NCBI RefSeq assembly: GCF_020169515.1 | Contig: NZ_JAHMHW010000017.1 | Coordinates: 1-64,000 of the forward strand | Source of the DNA: Paenibacillus vietnamensis | GTDB lineage: Bacteria > Bacillota > Bacilli > Paenibacillales > Paenibacillaceae | DNA length: 64,000 nt | Direction of reading: 5' to 3' | Part shown: positions 41,855 to 51,500 of the stretch, one piece after another | Numbering within the stretch: the stretch's first letter is position 1 | Layout: each line of letters begins with the position of its first letter | The notes under the pieces: generated by a model | The model's database searches: none | What the model saw: the letters and a program-made list of their open reading frames with translations, nothing else | Told to the model about the DNA's origin: nothing | Translations under genes and position numbers: made by a program

Positions 41855-44800
41855 ATGGTCATGGGTACAAAAGCTGTATCCCCTATGAAATCGATTTGCG
41901 CAATTTTATTGACTTTTCTAATGGTTTTTTCAGTGGCAATCCCGTTTGCACCGAGTTATGCGGATGCCTCGAGCACCTTGCCGGCCCGTCAGGCGGAGTA
42001 TCTGAAACGTGGTTTGGTTGCGGTCCTGACAGATAACGGCGTCTTCCTGAGCTGGCGCTATTTGAATACGGATCCCGATGAGATCGCTTTCAACGTTTAT
42101 AAAAACGGAAATAAGGTAAATGCGGCGCCAATTAGCGATTCTACGAATTATGTAGATTCGACCGGAGCGGATAGCTCCCTATACCAGATTTCAACCGTTA
42201 TAGCCGGTAAAGAAGAAATGCAGCCGGAGACGGTTTCGGTCTGGCATAACGATTATTTGCCCATTCCGCTGGATAAGCCGGCCGACGCAAGAACGAAGGA
42301 CGGCGGCACCTACTCCTACATAGCCAGTGACGCATCCGTGGCGGATGTGGACGGCGACGGGGAGTATGAAATCGTCTTTCTGTGGAACCCGAGCAACGCG
42401 AAGGACAATTCCCATGCCGGTTATACTGGCAATGTGTATATCGAAGCGATTGAGCTCGATGGAACAAAGCTTTGGCGAATCGACCTGGGCGTCAACATCC
42501 GCGCAGGGGCGCATTATACGGCGTTTATGGTGTACGACATGGACGGCGACGGCAAAGCCGAAGTCGTCGTCAAAACGGCGGACGGCACGAAGGATGGCAA
42601 AGGCCAAGTGATCGGCGACGGCACCAAGGATTACCGCAACGACAGCGGCTATATTCTGTCGGGACCGGAATACCTCACGCTGTTCGACGGCGAAACCGGT
42701 GCAGCCGTTTCCACCGTGAATTACGATCCTCCAAGAGGCGACGTAAGCGCGTGGGGCGACGGTTACGGCAACCGGGTGGACCGCTTCTTGGCTGCCATCG
42801 CTTACTTGGACGGTGAGAAGCCTAGCGTTGTGATGACTCGCGGCTATTATACGCGCACCGTGCTGGCTGCCTTTGACTATGTTGGCGGCGAGCTGGTGAA
42901 GCGTTGGACATTCGATTCGGATGTAGCCGGCGAACAGTATGAAGGACAAGGCAACCACGGGCTCAGCGTACTGGATGTCGACGCTGACGGAAAAGATGAA
43001 ATTATGTACGGCGCCTTGGCAATCGACGACGACGGAACCGTCTTGTACAGCACCGGACTCGGCCACGGCGATGCGATGCATGCCGGCAAGCTGGACCCGA
43101 ACCGGGAAGGCTACCAGGTTGTAAGCGTGCATGAACATACGAACGCCGAATACGGTATTGAGATGCGCGATGCCGCAACGGGCGAAATCATCTGGGGCGA
43201 GTATACGGGCATAGACACCGGACGCGGCATGTCGGCGGATATCGATCCGAATTACCCGGGCTACGAATCATGGGCCTCCACCATTGTCGACGGCCAAATG
43301 GAACCCGTTACCCGAGTCTATTCGTCGACCGGCGAAGTGATTTATGAAGGGGCCGAAGCTCCGAAGAGCGCGAACTTTGCGATCTGGTGGGACGGAGACC
43401 TTCAGCGCGAGCTGTTCGATCATCAATGGGACAACAGCGCAGCGAAAGGGATTCCGCTCGTATACAAGTGGGATTATGAAAACAAGAAGCTGAATGAAAT
43501 CTTCAGAGCGACAGGCACTTTGACCAACAATCATACGAAAGGAAATCCGGCGCTTCAGGCGGATATTCTCGGAGACTGGCGCGAAGAAATCCTGCTGCGG
43601 AGTGAAGACAGCACTGAATACAGGCTGTATACGACGACAATTCCTACGGCTTACCGGATTCCGACACTGATGCAGGATCCTGTATACCGTCTGGGCGTGG
43701 CTTGGCAGAACGTTGGCTACAACCAGCCTCCGCACACGAGTTTTTATATCGGCACGGAAGCGACGGCGTTCCCTAAAGCGGATCTCGCTCTCACCGGCGG
43801 ACCCGAAGCGCTGGAGCAAAAGTATCATTTTGATTTCGGTACGGAAACGGCTGCGAATACTACCGCTGTACAGAACACGCTTTATACGGCAGAAACGGGA
43901 TACGGGTTTGACAACGTAACCGGCATCAACGTAGGCGCAAGCAACGTTACCCTGCCGGCAAACGCCAAATTCGCAGTAGACCTTCCGAATGCCAATTATA
44001 AAGTGACGGTCAAGCTCGGCGATGATGCGCAGGATGGAAGCGTGGGCGTCAAATCCGAATTCGTTCAAAAATTGGCTGTGACCAATGTGACGAAGGGCGC
44101 GCCTCTGGTTTATTCCTACGACATCGCGCTGGTAGACGGTCAGCTGGAATTTGATTTCTCCGGCACGGCTATTCATGTCCAGGAAATCATCATTGAGAAG
44201 TATCCGGATAAAACGCCGGGCATCTCGAAGACGATCTATATGGCCGGCGATTCGACGATGCAGTCTTACAGCGCCATGCAAGCTCCGCAGCAAGGCTGGG
44301 GCCAGCAGTTCGGCCGTTATTTCTCGGATGGCGTCGTGGTCGAAAACCATTCGATCGGCGGCAGAAGCAGCAAATCCTTTATGGTCGACGGCCGATTGGA
44401 TACGGTACTGCGCGAGATCAAGCCGGGAGATTTCTTCTTCATCTCCTTTGGACATAACGATGCCAGCGCAGGCATTCCGGAACGTTATGCGTCTCCGGAG
44501 GATTACAAAACGTATTTGGCCCGCTACGTGAACGGCGCCAAACAGCGCGGCGCGACGCCTGTGCTGCTGACGCCGGTAGGACGCCGGGATTTCAATCTCA
44601 TTACCCAGGAATTTAACGTAAGCTTCCCTGAATATGTACAGGCTGCCAAGGAAGTGGCGGAGGAGCTTGACGTGGAGCTGATCGATTTGAGCCAGCTCAG
44701 CATCGCGCATTACAACAAAGTAGGCCTGGCCGCTACGGAGAAGATTTTCCTGTACGCGTATCCCGGCCAATATCCGAAATACCCGAACGGCATTAACGAC

Positions 44801-47680
44801 AACACGCATTTCAGCGATTTCGGTGCGCGGGCCATTGCCGGATTGGTTGCGGGAGCGGTTAAAGACCTGAATGTAAGCATTTCGCCGTTCGTCATCGACC
44901 CGGACGTCGCCGAACCGGAGCCGGAACCGGAGAGCCAGCTCTATGAGGAGAACTTCGAGGGCGATCCTGCCGCCATTCAATACGCAATGGTGAACGCTAC
45001 AGGTATTGGCGGAACGATGACGGGAACGGTTGTGGAGCAAAACGGCAACAAGCTGCTGAACGTTGTCGGCTCAGGATCCGGTAATCGTGCGAAAGTGTTT
45101 CGTATGTTCGATGCGGTTAACGGCGATATTGTCAAAGTGAAATTCGACTGGAATACGGGCAATGTGGGCGCGTTCCCATCGGAAGGACATTTGTCGCTGC
45201 AAGACGCGAACGAGAACTTGATATTGACCCTGTATACGACCAGCGGCACCAACACGCGAATCGGTTATTTCCCGGGTCATTATGCTCCTGACTACGGTAC
45301 GGGCAGCACGGCCATTCCTGGCGGAATTGCCACAAACATCACGAAAAACCAGTGGGTCAACGTGGATGCGACGATTAACTTTGCCGAGAAGAAGATCGAC
45401 TTGACCTTGACGAGCTTGGCTAACCCAAGCGTCACGCAGACGATCGAGGATATTCCGATGAGCGCAGGCACCGCTTATGCCGATAACGTTAGAGCGATGC
45501 GCTTCCTGGGGACGAGAAAGGGCGGCGGCGGCACGCTCAGTTGGACAACCCAGATCGATAACGTACGCATCGAAGGCACGAAGCTTCCGCCGGCTTCAGG
45601 CGATCAGACCGCATTGATTGCGCTGCATGACGAGTTGAAGGCGCTCGATCTGTCGGCCTATACCGATCAATCGAAAGCGGTGCTGAACAAAGCTTTGGCG
45701 GCTGCCGAGGCGCTGATCGGTACGGAAGCCACTCAGGCTCAGGTGGACCATGTGTTCAACATGCTGACGGTTGCGAAGGAATCGCTGACAAGCGTACCAG
45801 CAGGCGATATAAGCGAATACAAATTTGATTTTGGCTCCGGAAACGCAGCTGATGGTTATACCAAGGTTGTCGCTAATCGAGCTTACGTAGAAGGAAACGG
45901 CTACGGGTTTGCCGATACCTCGCTTGTAGAGGATGAAAACCGCGAAACCGGAAATGCGCTTACGGAGGACTTCACCCGCTTGAGCGGAACCTCCTTCCTG
46001 GTGGAAATGAAGCCGGCCAATTACCGCGTAACGATGACGATTGGCGATGCGCAGGAAGCCACGAATGCAGGTGTTACGGTAGAGCAAATGACCAAATTGC
46101 CGGTTACAACCGTACCGGCCGGCGAATTCAAGGAAATCACGTATGACATTGCTCTCATTGACGGTGCATTTAACTTTGACTTTTCGGGCAACACGCCGAA
46201 AATCAACGCTTTGAAGATTGAACGTCTGTCTGGAAACGGTACGGGCGAAAAACCGGTTATTTATTTGGCGAGCGATTCCACGGTGGCCAATTATGCGGAA
46301 GGTTATCGTCCGCAGGCCGGATGGGGAGAAACGCTGGGCGGCTTCTTCAATCTGGAACAGGTCGGCATCGACAACCGTGCGGTCGGCGGGCTCAGCAGCA
46401 AAACGTTCCTCGTAGGCGGGTATTTGAACGACCTTCTGCTCGATATTCATGAAGGAGATTATCTGTTCATGCAGTGGTCTCATAACGATTCCACGCCGTC
46501 GCGTCCGGAGCGTTATCTCACGCCGGAGCAATTCAAAGTGTATTTGAAAACGTACATTGACGGCGCGGTACAAAGAGGCGCGATTCCGGTTCTGGTCACG
46601 CCGGTGAACAGACGTGACTTCAACGGCGAAACCTTGAACAAAAGCTTCCCGGAATACGTGCAGGCGATGAAAGAAACTGCACAGGAAACCGGAACTCTGC
46701 TCATTGATCTGAATCAGGCGAGCTGGGAGCATTTCCAGGAGCTTGGTCCGGAAGGAACCAAAAATATTTTCATGTGGGTAGACGGAAAAGAAGACAACAC
46801 GCACTTGCAGATGAACGGCGCGATCAAGGTATCCGAGCTGGTGGCAAGGCTTGTGAAAGAGCTCAATATTCCTCTTTCCGCCTATGTCCGCCTCGACGAG
46901 ACAGCGCCGGTGACAACTGCTGTTGTTACCCCGGCAGAGCCGGATGGGGCAAACGGATGGTACCGGCAGGATGTAACGGTAAGCCTGGATGCGCATGACG
47001 ATCTGTCGGGCGTGGCTCAAACGGAGTACAGCCTGGATGGCGTCACCTGGCAGGCGTATACGGCACCGGTCGTTCTCAGCCAGGACGGGCAGCATACCAT
47101 CAGCTATCGCTCGACAGACAACGAAGGGAATGCAGAGGAAGCCAAAACAGCAAGCATTCAAATCGACAAAACGGCTCCTGCGATTGCGGTGAACAGCACG
47201 GTCTCCAATCTTTACAACGAAGCTGTGACTGGCAGTGCTAATATTCATTCCTATAGCGACGCGCTTCAGTTCTTGCTTTCGGCTTCGGTGACCGATTCCG
47301 GATCCGGCGTCGATGCAAGCCAGACAAAGGCGACACTGGATTCGCAGAATTATCTGCCCGGAGAAGCGATTGCGCTTTATACACTACCGCTTGGCAGCCA
47401 TACCCTGGTGGTAACCGCAAGTGATCTGGCAGGAAATCAAGCGAGCCGGACATTCACTTTCGAGACCAAAGCAAGCATCGACGGGCTGAAACAGCTGGTG
47501 TCATACTTCGCCTCCAAGGGCTGGATCGACAACGACGGAATCGTCAACAGCCTGCAGCAAAAGCTGAACAACAATAATCTGCAGCCGTTCATCAACCAAG
47601 TGATGGATCAAAGCGGCGAGCATATTACAACAGAAGCGGCGAACTACCTGCTGCGCGACGCAAACGCATTGCTGAAATAA
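41855..47680 (+). CDS. Exported multimodular rhamnogalacturonan-I enzyme: PL11 lyase + two CE12-like esterases
   Basis: A 1941-residue secreted enzyme. After a signal peptide (cleavage near residue 35) come: a PL11 rhamnogalacturonan lyase (about 40-630; calcium-type DVDGDGEYEIVF and DMDGDGKAEVVVKTADGTKDG as in YesW); a beta-sandwich plus SGNH esterase (650-1020; Ser800 in AGDSTMQ, FGHND, D982/H985); a LamG-like region (about 1040-1240); a FIVAR-like helical module; a second beta-sandwich plus esterase (1320-1680; Ser1475 in ASDSTVA, WSHND, D1647/H1650); an OmpL47-type Ig domain (about 1690-1790); and a C-terminal FIMAH-like tail. It would cut the RG-I backbone and strip its acetyl groups. 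Start at ATG 41855, 7 nt after AGGAG. Confidence 0.92.
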   Translation: MVMGTKAVSPMKSICAILLTFLMVFSVAIPFAPSYADASSTLPARQAEYLKRGLVAVLTDNGVFLSWRYLNTDPDEIAFNVYKNGNKVNAAPISDSTNYVDSTGADSSLYQISTVIAGKEEMQPETVSVWHNDYLPIPLDKPADARTKDGGTYSYIASDASVADVDGDGEYEIVFLWNPSNAKDNSHAGYTGNVYIEAIELDGTKLWRIDLGVNIRAGAHYTAFMVYDMDGDGKAEVVVKTADGTKDGKGQVIGDGTKDYRNDSGYILSGPEYLTLFDGETGAAVSTVNYDPPRGDVSAWGDGYGNRVDRFLAAIAYLDGEKPSVVMTRGYYTRTVLAAFDYVGGELVKRWTFDSDVAGEQYEGQGNHGLSVLDVDADGKDEIMYGALAIDDDGTVLYSTGLGHGDAMHAGKLDPNREGYQVVSVHEHTNAEYGIEMRDAATGEIIWGEYTGIDTGRGMSADIDPNYPGYESWASTIVDGQMEPVTRVYSSTGEVIYEGAEAPKSANFAIWWDGDLQRELFDHQWDNSAAKGIPLVYKWDYENKKLNEIFRATGTLTNNHTKGNPALQADILGDWREEILLRSEDSTEYRLYTTTIPTAYRIPTLMQDPVYRLGVAWQNVGYNQPPHTSFYIGTEATAFPKADLALTGGPEALEQKYHFDFGTETAANTTAVQNTLYTAETGYGFDNVTGINVGASNVTLPANAKFAVDLPNANYKVTVKLGDDAQDGSVGVKSEFVQKLAVTNVTKGAPLVYSYDIALVDGQLEFDFSGTAIHVQEIIIEKYPDKTPGISKTIYMAGDSTMQSYSAMQAPQQGWGQQFGRYFSDGVVVENHSIGGRSSKSFMVDGRLDTVLREIKPGDFFFISFGHNDASAGIPERYASPEDYKTYLARYVNGAKQRGATPVLLTPVGRRDFNLITQEFNVSFPEYVQAAKEVAEELDVELIDLSQLSIAHYNKVGLAATEKIFLYAYPGQYPKYPNGINDNTHFSDFGARAIAGLVAGAVKDLNVSISPFVIDPDVAEPEPEPESQLYEENFEGDPAAIQYAMVNATGIGGTMTGTVVEQNGNKLLNVVGSGSGNRAKVFRMFDAVNGDIVKVKFDWNTGNVGAFPSEGHLSLQDANENLILTLYTTSGTNTRIGYFPGHYAPDYGTGSTAIPGGIATNITKNQWVNVDATINFAEKKIDLTLTSLANPSVTQTIEDIPMSAGTAYADNVRAMRFLGTRKGGGGTLSWTTQIDNVRIEGTKLPPASGDQTALIALHDELKALDLSAYTDQSKAVLNKALAAAEALIGTEATQAQVDHVFNMLTVAKESLTSVPAGDISEYKFDFGSGNAADGYTKVVANRAYVEGNGYGFADTSLVEDENRETGNALTEDFTRLSGTSFLVEMKPANYRVTMTIGDAQEATNAGVTVEQMTKLPVTTVPAGEFKEITYDIALIDGAFNFDFSGNTPKINALKIERLSGNGTGEKPVIYLASDSTVANYAEGYRPQAGWGETLGGFFNLEQVGIDNRAVGGLSSKTFLVGGYLNDLLLDIHEGDYLFMQWSHNDSTPSRPERYLTPEQFKVYLKTYIDGAVQRGAIPVLVTPVNRRDFNGETLNKSFPEYVQAMKETAQETGTLLIDLNQASWEHFQELGPEGTKNIFMWVDGKEDNTHLQMNGAIKVSELVARLVKELNIPLSAYVRLDETAPVTTAVVTPAEPDGANGWYRQDVTVSLDAHDDLSGVAQTEYSLDGVTWQAYTAPVVLSQDGQHTISYRSTDNEGNAEEAKTASIQIDKTAPAIAVNSTVSNLYNEAVTGSANIHSYSDALQFLLSASVTDSGSGVDASQTKATLDSQNYLPGEAIALYTLPLGSHTLVVTASDLAGNQASRTFTFETKASIDGLKQLVSYFASKGWIDNDGIVNSLQQKLNNNNLQPFINQVMDQSGEHITTEAANYLLRDANALLK

Positions 47681-47721
47681 TACGGTAGTCTTTTCCCGGA
47701 AGGGGCGATCCCCCGGTCGTC

Positions 47722-47765
47722 AGCTCTGATCGTCAAGTGAACCTTGATGATCAGAGCTTTTTTTT
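47722..47765 (+). terminator. Terminator T3 of a three-member family
   Basis: AGCTCTGATC (47722-47731) pairs with GATCAGAGCT (47749-47758), inner TCAAG/CTTGA stem, then eight T. It ends the PL11/CE12 transcript. Confidence 0.88.
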
Positions 47766-47899
47766 CAGTAAGGATTGGAGCATCCGAAAAGTCGGATTAT
47801 TGTGGTAACAAGTCGGATTTTTAATGGTTCCTAAAAATGGAATCGGTGTATAATCGATACGACGCTGACTCCTTTTTTGAGCACGGCTCTACGATGAAA

Positions 47900-47913
47900 T
47901 AAAAGCGCTTTCA
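47900..47913 (+). promoter_or_regulatory. CcpA cre site candidate before the AraC regulator
   Basis: TAAAAGCGCTTTCA matches the cre consensus at 13 of 14 positions and lies 87 nt before the regulator gene. With the site at 41714 it suggests that the whole unit is under catabolite repression. Confidence 0.5.
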
Positions 47914-47999
47914 ACCTGCCGGCGGCTTACTATGCGGCCATGTAATCCAGCTTAGATTCGATTCAAATTGTCCATCTGCGAAGAGAGAGAAGGGGCCCT

Positions 48000-50267
48000 A
48001 TGAAACGATATCCGATGATGCTGCAGCTGACGCTTATCCTGTTCTGTGTAATGGCCGTCCCGACGGCTATACTCACCTGGTACAGCGGTAAGGAAATCAT
48101 GACGAATTCGGAAAGTGCCATTGGCGAGTCTTCACTAGCGGGACTGAACGCAAGCCGCGAGCTGAACGAAAAAGCACTTAACAGCCTTGCCCAGGATGTG
48201 GTGAGGCTGACCGCAAGCAAAATTTTTGACCGGATCCGCAATTTCGAAACGTATGCCAAGCTCAGTGCCGACTATAACGATATGAGCACCGCATTGTCGG
48301 TATTAAGGGAGCTCGTAAACCTGAACCGCCGGGGAGACGGAGTATACTCCTCCTACTTCTTGCTGGAAGGCGGGGATTACGTCGTTTCGACCGACAAAGG
48401 CATTACCAAGCTGGAGCGGTACGAGCCGACCGGATGGATCGAGGAAGCGCTTACCGGACGAAGAGGAATCGGCGGCGTCTGGTATCCCCGCAGGATGAGC
48501 TCGGGGGTCCATGTCATCTCGTACGTCCTCCCTTTAAACCGGTTGTCGACGACGACGCGCGGTACGATCGTTGTGAATGTGCAGGAGAGCCAGATCGGAA
48601 ATTACTTGCGTTCTTCCAAACAAGGCGAACAAGGCTATATGCTTATGAAGCCGGACGGAACTATCATCTCGCATAACGACAAGGCGCTTCTGCTGACGAA
48701 CGGCAGCGAACTGCCTCACCTTCAAGGGATCCTGCAAAGCCCGTCAAAGGAGGGGTATGCGTTTCATGAGCTCGAGGGGGAGCGCCTGTTATATACATGG
48801 ACCCGCTCGCGTGCGTTCGGGTGGTGGAACATAAACATCTACTCGATGGACGAGCTGATGACCAAAACTCACACGATGCAGCGCAGCATTTTCTGGATTA
48901 CCGCTATTATTATTTTCGCGGGGACCGTACTTTCCGTCTTCCTCGCAACCTGGTTGTCCAAACCGCTGCGTAAGCTTGTCCGGGCCGTGCGCGAGCGCGG
49001 CAGCTTGAGCGTGACGAACCAAAATGAGCTCGTGTTCCTGGATGCCGCGTTCAGGAGAATGCAGGAAGAGGAGGAAGGCTTGTACGCCCTTCTGCAAGAA
49101 CGCCAGCAGGATGCCCGCAGCCTCGCAATCCATCGATTGCTGAGAGGGGAGGTCGCGAAAGAAATCGCCGAGATGCTTCCGGAACGCTATTACACCGTTG
49201 CTGTCGTCTCCATTGACCGTTACAGGCAATACGTAAGCAAGAGTAATCCGGAAACGCGCAGCTATCACCGATACCTCCTTACCTCCAAATGCGAGAGCTC
49301 ATTCCCGGACGGCATTGCGGCGCGGTGCGTTTATCAGGGCGAGGGCAGCTTCGCAATCGTCATCAATTTCGGGCAAGCCGAGCTTGAGAAAGGATTCGAC
49401 GGAATGAATGGAGCTTTCGTACAGATCAGAGACGCTGCCTTGGAATGGCTTGGCCATTCCGTAACCATCGGCGTAAGCGGCCGGGGCGAATCGGGCTCCA
49501 TGGTTTCGGAGCAATTGGCGGAAGCCACGGAAGTTATCAAGCGGCGCATGATCGAAGGCAGCGGGTGCATCTTTTTCTCGAAGGAGGAGATCGACCGCGA
49601 CAAAAAATATATTTATCCGGCCCACAGCGAAAGCAAAATTATGAATTTCCTGGATCTCGTCGATCTGGACAGCATTTTTCAAGAGCTGGATAACATCCGA
49701 AGCGAGATTCATTCCGTCGAATCTATTTCTTACGATAATATTTTGTTCATCTATAACCAATTGGCAGGCGTCACCATTAAGCATCTGAGAGAGAAAAACG
49801 TCAGTACATCGCGTATTTTTGCGGGGCGGGGAAATATTTATTCGGCCATCGCTTCCCTGGACACGCTAGACGAGCTCGAGGATTATTTGCGCGAATTTTT
49901 TAGCGAGATTGTGCAGTACCTGGTGCGGCATCCTGTAGAAATCAACCATGGGGAGCGGATCATCCGGTATCTGGAAGAGCATTTCTGCGAGGAGATCGTG
50001 TTCGAAGAGATGGCGAAGGAGATCGGCATCAGTTATTCCTATATGCGCAAGATCGTATTCGACTTAACGGGCAAAAGCTTGATCGACTACACCAATCATC
50101 TGCGAATCCAGAAGGCGAAACAGCTGCTGCTGAATTCGGACCGGACGATTATGCAGATCGCCTCCGAGGTCGGTTATTTCAACGTACAGAGTCTTAACCG
50201 GTTTTTCCGCAAGTATGAGGGAATGCCTCCGAGCAGCTACAAGGCGTTGAAGTCCCGAACCTCGTAA
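48000..50267 (+). CDS. Membrane-bound AraC-family regulator with extracellular sensor (YtdP/YesS-like)
   Basis: A 755-residue one-component regulator. A transmembrane helix at about residues 8-26, a dCache-like extracellular domain, and a second helix at about 298-318 (IFWITAIIIFAGTVLSVFLATWL) are followed by a cytoplasmic linker and a C-terminal AraC DNA-binding domain (FEEMAKEIGISYSYMRKIVF, QIASEVGYFNVQSLNRFFRKY, MPPSSYK). Family members sense extracellular sugar and activate the adjacent transporter genes. It lies between the two transcripts that carry the shared promoter element, making it the obvious candidate to bind them. GAGAGAGAAGGGG precedes the ATG. Confidence 0.92.
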   Translation: MKRYPMMLQLTLILFCVMAVPTAILTWYSGKEIMTNSESAIGESSLAGLNASRELNEKALNSLAQDVVRLTASKIFDRIRNFETYAKLSADYNDMSTALSVLRELVNLNRRGDGVYSSYFLLEGGDYVVSTDKGITKLERYEPTGWIEEALTGRRGIGGVWYPRRMSSGVHVISYVLPLNRLSTTTRGTIVVNVQESQIGNYLRSSKQGEQGYMLMKPDGTIISHNDKALLLTNGSELPHLQGILQSPSKEGYAFHELEGERLLYTWTRSRAFGWWNINIYSMDELMTKTHTMQRSIFWITAIIIFAGTVLSVFLATWLSKPLRKLVRAVRERGSLSVTNQNELVFLDAAFRRMQEEEEGLYALLQERQQDARSLAIHRLLRGEVAKEIAEMLPERYYTVAVVSIDRYRQYVSKSNPETRSYHRYLLTSKCESSFPDGIAARCVYQGEGSFAIVINFGQAELEKGFDGMNGAFVQIRDAALEWLGHSVTIGVSGRGESGSMVSEQLAEATEVIKRRMIEGSGCIFFSKEEIDRDKKYIYPAHSESKIMNFLDLVDLDSIFQELDNIRSEIHSVESISYDNILFIYNQLAGVTIKHLREKNVSTSRIFAGRGNIYSAIASLDTLDELEDYLREFFSEIVQYLVRHPVEINHGERIIRYLEEHFCEEIVFEEMAKEIGISYSYMRKIVFDLTGKSLIDYTNHLRIQKAKQLLLNSDRTIMQIASEVGYFNVQSLNRFFRKYEGMPPSSYKALKSRTS

Positions 50268-50380
50268 ACGCTTGCAAAGCTGTCCAGGCCATTCGGAGCT
50301 TGAGGCAGCTTTATTTTTGCTCCATGCATTCAAAATTGATTAAATGTAGTGGAAAAACCGCAAAACGGCGGGCTTTTAAT

Positions 50381-50448
50381 CAAAAATGACGGGAGTAATC
50401 AATAGTCACGATTTACGTTTCGGAGGAAGCCGGGGTAAGATGAGCACA
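50381..50448 (+). promoter_or_regulatory. Promoter/operator element, copy 2
   Basis: Aligns with 41561-41628: TTTACG (50412-50417), 18-nt spacer, TAAGAT (50436-50441), and the same AATCAATA-containing upstream block. It lies 64 nt before the permease gene. Conservation reaches beyond the -35 and -10 boxes, which points to a common activator. Confidence 0.6.
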
Positions 50449-50511
50449 TCCTCGCCGATGGTCCGGTGCCGCTAAACAGTCCGAGGAAGTCAATCGCCAG
50501 GAGGTGAGAAT

Positions 50512-51486
50512 GTGAAAGTTGAAAGCGCTTCAAATCAAAGAAAAATTTCTATAACGGGCGTGAAAAAAGCAGAAGCGGCGAAGCGCGGTACGGCGTATTT
50601 TTTGCGGCGGGACTGGCAGCTTTATCTGTTGTTGATGCTGCCTTTATCTTTTGTGCTGGCATTCAAATACGCTCCGATGACCGGGCTCGTGCTCGCTTTT
50701 AAGGATTACAAAATCGCAAGGGGGTTCTGGGGCAGCGATTGGGTCGGCTTTGAAGTGTTTCAGGAAATTTTCGCCAGACACGATTTCATCCGGGCGGTAC
50801 GCAACACGCTTCTGCTGAACGGCCTTGACCTGGTATTCAGCTTCACGATGCCGATCGTGGTTGCGCTGCTGCTTAATGAGATCAAAAGCGTCAAATTCAA
50901 GCGCGCCAATCAGACACTGCTTTATTTGCCGCACTTTCTGTCGTGGATCATAATTGGCGCGATTGCCTACCAGCTGCTCAGCTTAGGCAACGGCGCGGTC
51001 AATAATCTCATTGAAATGATGGGCGGAAATCGGGTGCCGTTCCTGCAGAAGGATGCCCATTGGCTGGTCAGCTACCTTGCCATTGGCGTTTGGCAGAGCA
51101 TGGGATGGGGGACGATCATCTACCTTGCATCGATCAGCAGCATTAATCCGGAGCTGTACGAAGCTGCAATTGTCGACGGTGCGGGGCGCTGGAGGAAGGT
51201 GTGGAATGTCACGCTGCCTTCGATTCGGGTGACGATCGTGACGCTCCTGATCATGAACCTCGGCAAAATCATGGAGGGCTCGTTCGAGCGGGTATTCGCA
51301 TTGCAGAACAAGGCTACCACGGAGTATACGACGACCATTCCGGTTCTTGTCTACCGGTGGGGGATCGAAAGCGGGAACTTCAGCAGCGCGACCGCGCTCG
51401 GACTGTTCCAGGCCGTTATCGGGCTTGTGCTGGTGATCATGGCCGATCGGATTGCCAAGAGACTTGGAGAAGACGGATTGATTTAG
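50512..51486 (+). CDS. Sugar ABC transporter permease (YesP/LplB type)
   Basis: A 324-residue permease: an N-terminal cytoplasmic tail, about six helices, YAPMTGLVLAFKDYK in the family opening helix, and EAA loop YEAAIVDGAGRWRKVWNVTLPSI. GTG start, 7 nt after AGGAGG. A palindromic TGAAAGCGCTTCAA (50520-50533) lies right after the start codon and resembles a cre site inside the coding sequence. It opens the transporter operon of the rhamnogalacturonan unit. Confidence 0.93.
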   Translation: MKVESASNQRKISITGVKKAEAAKRGTAYFLRRDWQLYLLLMLPLSFVLAFKYAPMTGLVLAFKDYKIARGFWGSDWVGFEVFQEIFARHDFIRAVRNTLLLNGLDLVFSFTMPIVVALLLNEIKSVKFKRANQTLLYLPHFLSWIIIGAIAYQLLSLGNGAVNNLIEMMGGNRVPFLQKDAHWLVSYLAIGVWQSMGWGTIIYLASISSINPELYEAAIVDGAGRWRKVWNVTLPSIRVTIVTLLIMNLGKIMEGSFERVFALQNKATTEYTTTIPVLVYRWGIESGNFSSATALGLFQAVIGLVLVIMADRIAKRLGEDGLI

Positions 51487-51500
51487 AAAGGAGGTGTACC

